Origin: Olavius algarvensis associated proteobacterium Delta 3
Lineage (GTDB): Bacteria; Desulfobacterota; Desulfobacteria; Desulfobacterales; CAFBRK01
Reading direction: 5' to 3'
Length of the DNA stretch: 64,000 nucleotides
Assembly: GCA_903231505.1 (NCBI GenBank)
Contig: CAFBRK010000106.1
Coordinates: forward strand, 45,162 to 109,161
Below are positions 60,392 to 64,000 of this stretch, one piece after another. Numbering within the stretch: position 1 is the first letter of the stretch; every line of letters starts with the position of its first letter. Made by a program: the position numbers and the translations under genes. Under the pieces are notes generated by a model, which saw only the letters and a list, made by a program, of their open reading frames with translations, did not search any database and was not told the origin of the DNA.

Positions 60392-61708
60392 CTAATCCTC
60401 ACGGATCGTGTAGCCGTCCCGGACGCGGTCCTGCAGGCATATCTGGCGGAACGACGACCTTTCGGCCGATTCGTACCAGTGATAGCCTGTTTTTTGGCAG
60501 GCGCTGCAGGCGCTGCGGGGGATGTGCACCGCCAGGATGCGGTCGCCCCGGTCGGATGATGAGTCGATGCGCAGCGCCCCGCCGCAATCCCGGCAGATGC
60601 GCACGGTTTCCCGTTGCCGTTCGTTGAGCATATCGGTGTCGTAGAAGATGCCCCGGGAGCGCTCGGCGAACTCAGCGCCATTTCCGGTACTTCCCTTCTG
60701 ACGCCGGGTTTCCCTCCAGTGTTGAAGGACCAGCCGTCCGATTTTTTCGATCATGGCCGATGTGGATGGGGATTGGCGGATGGCATCCGGATCGTACGCC
60801 GGCTCCTGCACCTTGCTGTAATCCAGCCCGGCCATGGCCAGGATGATGCCGAGATTAACGTAGGGCAGGGCGCCCTCGATGGAATAGCCCCCTTCCAGGA
60901 CGGCGATGTCCGGTTTGAGCCGTTCGGTGAGGGCCGCATACCCCTGGGCGGAAAAATTCATGTTGGTGATGGGATCGGTATAGTGATTGTCCTGGCCGGC
61001 GGAATTAATGATGATGTCGGGCTGAAAATCTTCGAGCACCGGCAGTATCACATGGTCCAGGACATGGAGAAATCCTTCTTCGGAGGTATTGGGGGGCAAG
61101 GGGATGTTCAGCGTTTTGCCCAACGCATTCGGCCCGCCCAGTTCCTCCACGAAGCCCGAGCCCGGATACAGTGTCCGGCCGTCCTGGTGGATGGAGATGA
61201 ACAGGGTGTCCGGATCGTGCCAGTAGATGTCCTGGGTGCCGTCGCCGTGGTGGCAGTCCGTATCGACGATGGCCACCCGATCGATGGAATAGGCCTGGCG
61301 CAGATATTCAATCATGACGGCTTCAATGTTAATGTTGCAAAACCCCCGCGCCCCGTGAACCACCCGCATGGCATGGTGGCCGGGAGGCCGTACCAGGGCA
61401 AACCCGCGGTCCACCTGTTTGTCAAGGACCGCCGAACCGATGGTCTTGGCACCGCCGGCACTGATGAGGTGGGACTCGGTGGTCACGCTGCCCACGTCGG
61501 GAACGCAGAAATGGACCCGTTGGACATCTTTTTCCGTGACCGGATCCGGTTTGAACTCCTGGATACCGTCGATGTCGAACAGCCCCTCCTCGAGGACCTG
61601 ATCCTGGGTATACAGGAGCCGTTCTTCCCGCTCGGGGTGGGTCGGACTGATGGCCCAGTCAAACGCCGGAAAAAATACTAGTCCTGTTTTGTGTTTGGCT
61701 TTAAGCAT
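60392..61708 (-). CDS. HDAC/AcuC/AphA-family deacetylase with C-terminal zinc ribbon
   Basis: The 438-residue protein has an N-terminal class II-type histone-deacetylase-like domain: FALVRPPGHHAMRVVHGARGFCNIN (active-site His pair), VDTDCHHGDGTQDIYWHD (zinc-binding Asp/His), SAGQDNHYTDPITNMNFSAQGY and VLEGGYSIEGALPYVNLG. Bacterial members deacetylate acetylpolyamines, acetyl-lysine or other amides. The last 80 residues add a zinc ribbon (CRDCGGAL ... CSACQKTGYHWYESAERSS), which is not part of the standard domain and may guide substrate choice. There is a 177-bp gap from the preceding gene. Confidence 0.88.
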   Translation of the reverse strand: MLKAKHKTGLVFFPAFDWAISPTHPEREERLLYTQDQVLEEGLFDIDGIQEFKPDPVTEKDVQRVHFCVPDVGSVTTESHLISAGGAKTIGSAVLDKQVDRGFALVRPPGHHAMRVVHGARGFCNINIEAVMIEYLRQAYSIDRVAIVDTDCHHGDGTQDIYWHDPDTLFISIHQDGRTLYPGSGFVEELGGPNALGKTLNIPLPPNTSEEGFLHVLDHVILPVLEDFQPDIIINSAGQDNHYTDPITNMNFSAQGYAALTERLKPDIAVLEGGYSIEGALPYVNLGIILAMAGLDYSKVQEPAYDPDAIRQSPSTSAMIEKIGRLVLQHWRETRRQKGSTGNGAEFAERSRGIFYDTDMLNERQRETVRICRDCGGALRIDSSSDRGDRILAVHIPRSACSACQKTGYHWYESAERSSFRQICLQDRVRDGYTIRED

Positions 61709-61740
61709 CGAATCCTCAGCAATCCCTGTTCCATCCTGGG

Positions 61741-61887
61741 GAAAGCGTTTTCAGAACGCGGTATCATGTTCAAGAGCTAAGGCGTCCGTCGAATTTAAGG
61801 CGGAGCGTGCACGGGAGTACGTGAGCAATTCAATTCGGCGGACAACGCCGCTATTTGGGCATTCGATGGTGTTCTGAAAACGTTTTT
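61741..61887. mobile_element. 147-bp MITE-like element with terminal inverted repeats
   Basis: The left end GAAAGCGTTTTCAGAAC and right end GTTCTGAAAACGTTTTT are inverted repeats matching at 15 of 17 positions. CGTTTTCAGAAC (61746-61757) is exact against 61871-61882. The interior carries a 39-base block related to 30716-30754. The element has no ORF. Its right end supplies the stop codon of the downstream (minus-strand) hydantoinase-like gene. I see no clear target-site duplication. Confidence 0.55.
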
Positions 61888-63574
61888 ACTCGGCGTCTGC
61901 CAGTAAAGCCGCCACCGTATCATATTCATTGATCAATCCCGGCTTGATCTGTGCCCTCACGCGGATATTCCGCCCGGCCGCAGAGAACCCGCGGACCATG
62001 TTGAACTGAAGATTTTCGATGAGCTCCATATCCAGTTCGTCATCTTCGGCCCCCATTTGTATCGCCCGTTTTCGAAGAAGCTTGTACGCCGTTGCCACCG
62101 CATCCTCTCCGGAATATCCCTTGCCGATGCGCTGGCTGAAATTCTCCTCCGGGGCGGTCACCAGACCGAGCTGGGTGTCGGCAAACAGCATGACATCGCA
62201 TGTGGTTCGGGCCAGGGCCGCCCCGATGGCGTTGGCTACTTTCCAGCGGGGCACGACGCCGACCGGCACTTGCGACAGCCTTTCCAGGTGCGGCGCGAAG
62301 CGATGGGCCGGGCTGCCGAGAACCAGAATCTTGGCGGGCGTAATCTGTCCCCCTTCCAGAAGTTCATGGACGGTGTAGACCGGCTTGCTGTTGATTCCGT
62401 CGACCATCTGCTGCGCCTCGTTCAGAATCCGGCGGCAGGTCTGTTCGAATACGTTTCGGGCGGCCTCTTCCAGCGGTAGGCTGAGTTGATCCGCAATCGG
62501 TTGGAACCCTGCCACCGACCGCTGTACGTCACCGGTTTTCTTCTCTCCCAGGACGGCCAGGGCGTCTGTGGGGGTTGGCGTCGTACCGCCGTGGGCCATG
62601 GCCGGGCCCTCCCGCTCCGGTCCGACTTGGACGGTTCCCTCCACGACCTTGACCACGCTGTCCCCGCCGATGCCGATAGACCGTGTCTGGAGTGATCGGA
62701 TTAAGGTCTTGTGTGGGCCCATTTCGATGCCCACCGGGTCCAGTGTCGGGGACCGATTGATCAACAGGGCGATATCGGTTGTGGTGCCACCGATATCCAG
62801 GACGAGACAGGCTTCGTCCTCGAACGAAAAGGCCACGGATCCCATGATGCTGGCAGACGGACCGGAGAGAATGGTCTGCCCCGGGTATTCCATGGAAGCG
62901 TCCACCGTCATCGTGCCGCCGTCGGCTTTTAAAATGAATATGGGAATCTCGAGACCTTTCTGTCGCAGCGATCGGGTGACCGCCTCGAAGAACTGTTTAT
63001 GAATCGGGTACACCGCGGCGTTGAGGTAGGTGGTGGCGATCCGCCGTGGAAAACTCAGCACACCGGCGACCCGGTGTCCCATAAACACTTTTTCAAAGGT
63101 CGTGCCGAGGATATTCCGAATCGTCAACTCGTGGCCGGGGTTTCTCACGGAGAATTTAGAAATGACGGCGGCATAGCGGATCCCCTGGCGATGCCACGCT
63201 TCGGCGGTTTTCCGAATCTCGTTTTCATCAATCGGCTGGATTTCCCGACCGCGGTGGTCAATGGAACCGGACACCGCGGCATAATGCTCGTTCGTCCGGT
63301 ATGCTGACGGATCGATACCCGGCCCCCCGGAAACGATGGTCCCAACCGGGGTAAATTTCCCCTGAACGATGGCATTGGTGGTCAGTGTGGTGCTCAGCAC
63401 GGCCCGGCGGATGTCTCCCGGATCGATGCCCCGGGTGATGGCATCCAGCCCCGTCAAGACCGTCTGGAACAGATCATCGTGGTCGGTGGGGACCTTGTGG
63501 TCGCGCACAATACCCTCATCCCCCAATAGCACCGCGTCGGTATGGGTGCCGCCGACATCGAGCCCGATGATCAT
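61886..63574 (-). CDS. Hydantoinase/oxoprolinase A-like protein
   Basis: The 562-residue protein has the Hydant_A_N domain (MIIGLDVGGTHTDAVLLGDEGIVRDHKVPT, VLSTTLTTNAIVQG) and the ASKHA-type ATPase core (LVLDIGGTTTDIALLIN, SIGIGGDSVVKV). Family members open hydantoin, 5-oxoproline or acetone-type substrates, usually with a B subunit (HyuB) that is not adjacent here, so it may act alone or regulate. The start ATG has CGGAG upstream. Its last codons fall in the terminal repeat of the MITE-like element. Confidence 0.85.
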   Translation of the reverse strand: MIIGLDVGGTHTDAVLLGDEGIVRDHKVPTDHDDLFQTVLTGLDAITRGIDPGDIRRAVLSTTLTTNAIVQGKFTPVGTIVSGGPGIDPSAYRTNEHYAAVSGSIDHRGREIQPIDENEIRKTAEAWHRQGIRYAAVISKFSVRNPGHELTIRNILGTTFEKVFMGHRVAGVLSFPRRIATTYLNAAVYPIHKQFFEAVTRSLRQKGLEIPIFILKADGGTMTVDASMEYPGQTILSGPSASIMGSVAFSFEDEACLVLDIGGTTTDIALLINRSPTLDPVGIEMGPHKTLIRSLQTRSIGIGGDSVVKVVEGTVQVGPEREGPAMAHGGTTPTPTDALAVLGEKKTGDVQRSVAGFQPIADQLSLPLEEAARNVFEQTCRRILNEAQQMVDGINSKPVYTVHELLEGGQITPAKILVLGSPAHRFAPHLERLSQVPVGVVPRWKVANAIGAALARTTCDVMLFADTQLGLVTAPEENFSQRIGKGYSGEDAVATAYKLLRKRAIQMGAEDDELDMELIENLQFNMVRGFSAAGRNIRVRAQIKPGLINEYDTVAALLADAE

Positions 63575-64000
63575 GTGTTCGGCTCCGTGTCCAGGATTAT
63601 GGCGTCTGATCGGGTGAAGGCCGGGGTGCGGTCGGCCGCCCGGTTTGCGGCGGTGATAAACCAGAATGGATACCCAAAGAAAGGGAGGCGGATCTGAGTC
63701 GGTGGGATAACGTACACGAACAGTTCCTTAGTGTGTCATCTGACGATTGTCCCCGAGAAGATTTCTTGATGTTCGGAAAAACTATCCGATACGGCCCGGA
63801 CTGTCAACTTGCCGACCCAGGCCAATACCGAGCCCCCTGAAAGGAATTATATTGCATCCATGAGCCAGCGTTGCTAATGGCCTTGAAATGGTCAATTAAG
63901 TTTCAACGGGCTGTTGCCCGAACCGGTTTTATCGAGCCGTCTTTAGCTCCATGACGCATGCTCTTTCAACCAACATGGGAGCATGATTTAATTGCGATCT
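63575..64000. other. Right-edge region without a recognised gene
   Basis: 426 bp upstream of the hydantoinase-like start. I see no open frame with convincing protein features, repeat or RNA. It probably holds the promoter of that gene and possibly of a gene beyond the edge. Confidence 0.4.

Overview
The window is about 64 kb of GC-rich bacterial DNA (roughly 57-60% G+C by eye). It carries about 49 protein genes or gene fragments, no rRNA or tRNA that I can see, no CRISPR array and no transposase. The gene set suggests an anaerobic or microaerophilic Desulfobacterota member, probably near Desulfosarcinaceae/Desulfobacteraceae. It includes a TAXI-type TRAP transporter, an AmmeMemoRadiSam radical SAM enzyme, paired MoeA proteins (one with a fused substrate-binding domain), archease plus RtcB, a UXX-star selenoprotein and rhombosortase. 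The taxonomic placement is inference from gene content. Many intergenic gaps hold short 'word' repeats.

Layout. 0-2.2 kb: the tail of a TRAP receptor, then amrS and a methyltransferase on the minus strand. 2.2-6.6 kb: an AT-rich, palindrome-bearing control region, then proV-proW-proX (glycine betaine/proline ABC importer) and a MarR regulator. 7.0-12.4 kb: moeA, a moeA-periplasmic-binding-domain fusion, archease and a class III adenylate cyclase. 12.6-24.8 kb: a long minus-strand unit read in the order adenylate cyclase, formylglycine-generating-enzyme-like protein, Npt-type translocase with HEAT repeats, cyclic-nucleotide-binding protein, GshB-like ATP-grasp ligase, then a complete Dpp/Opp-type peptide importer. 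25.0-30.7 kb (plus strand): a GNAT protein fused to a B12-binding/radical-SAM-like region without the cluster cysteines, a RimK-like ATP-grasp ligase whose start codon overlaps the preceding stop, a PP-loop ATPase (frameshifted here) and RtcB.

31-43.4 kb (plus strand): uppP, a phosphomannomutase, an MFS transporter, a tiny zinc-ribbon protein, a large nucleosidase-like protein, an exported CsgG-like protein, an SLC12-type transporter with a coiled-coil tail, and a large MscS-family channel. 43.6-49.7 kb (minus strand): Hsp20, a membrane-anchored unknown, EpmA, a cytidylate-kinase-like protein, an unknown, an FKBP/methyltransferase pair with a probable frameshift, and rhombosortase. 49.8-53.7 kb: a VIT/VWA surface protein with a candidate sigma-54 promoter, divergent from a sigma-54 activator. 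53.8-59.7 kb: CorA, a Kef-type antiporter, a PAS-LuxR regulator and XpaC-TelA with a textbook terminator. 59.9-63.6 kb (minus strand): a 67-residue selenoprotein gene with an in-frame TGA, an HDAC-family deacetylase with a zinc ribbon, and a hydantoinase-A-like protein.

The four observations I rate highest are the selenoprotein at 59972-60175; the GNAT/ATP-grasp/PP-loop cluster at 25058-29118; the rhombosortase / VIT-VWA / sigma-54 activator locus at 48916-53667; and the cAMP-flavoured operon at 12611-24829. Three reading frames are broken (about 24641, 28914 and 48336). At least one lies at a homopolymer, so draft-sequence errors must be considered alongside real mutation.
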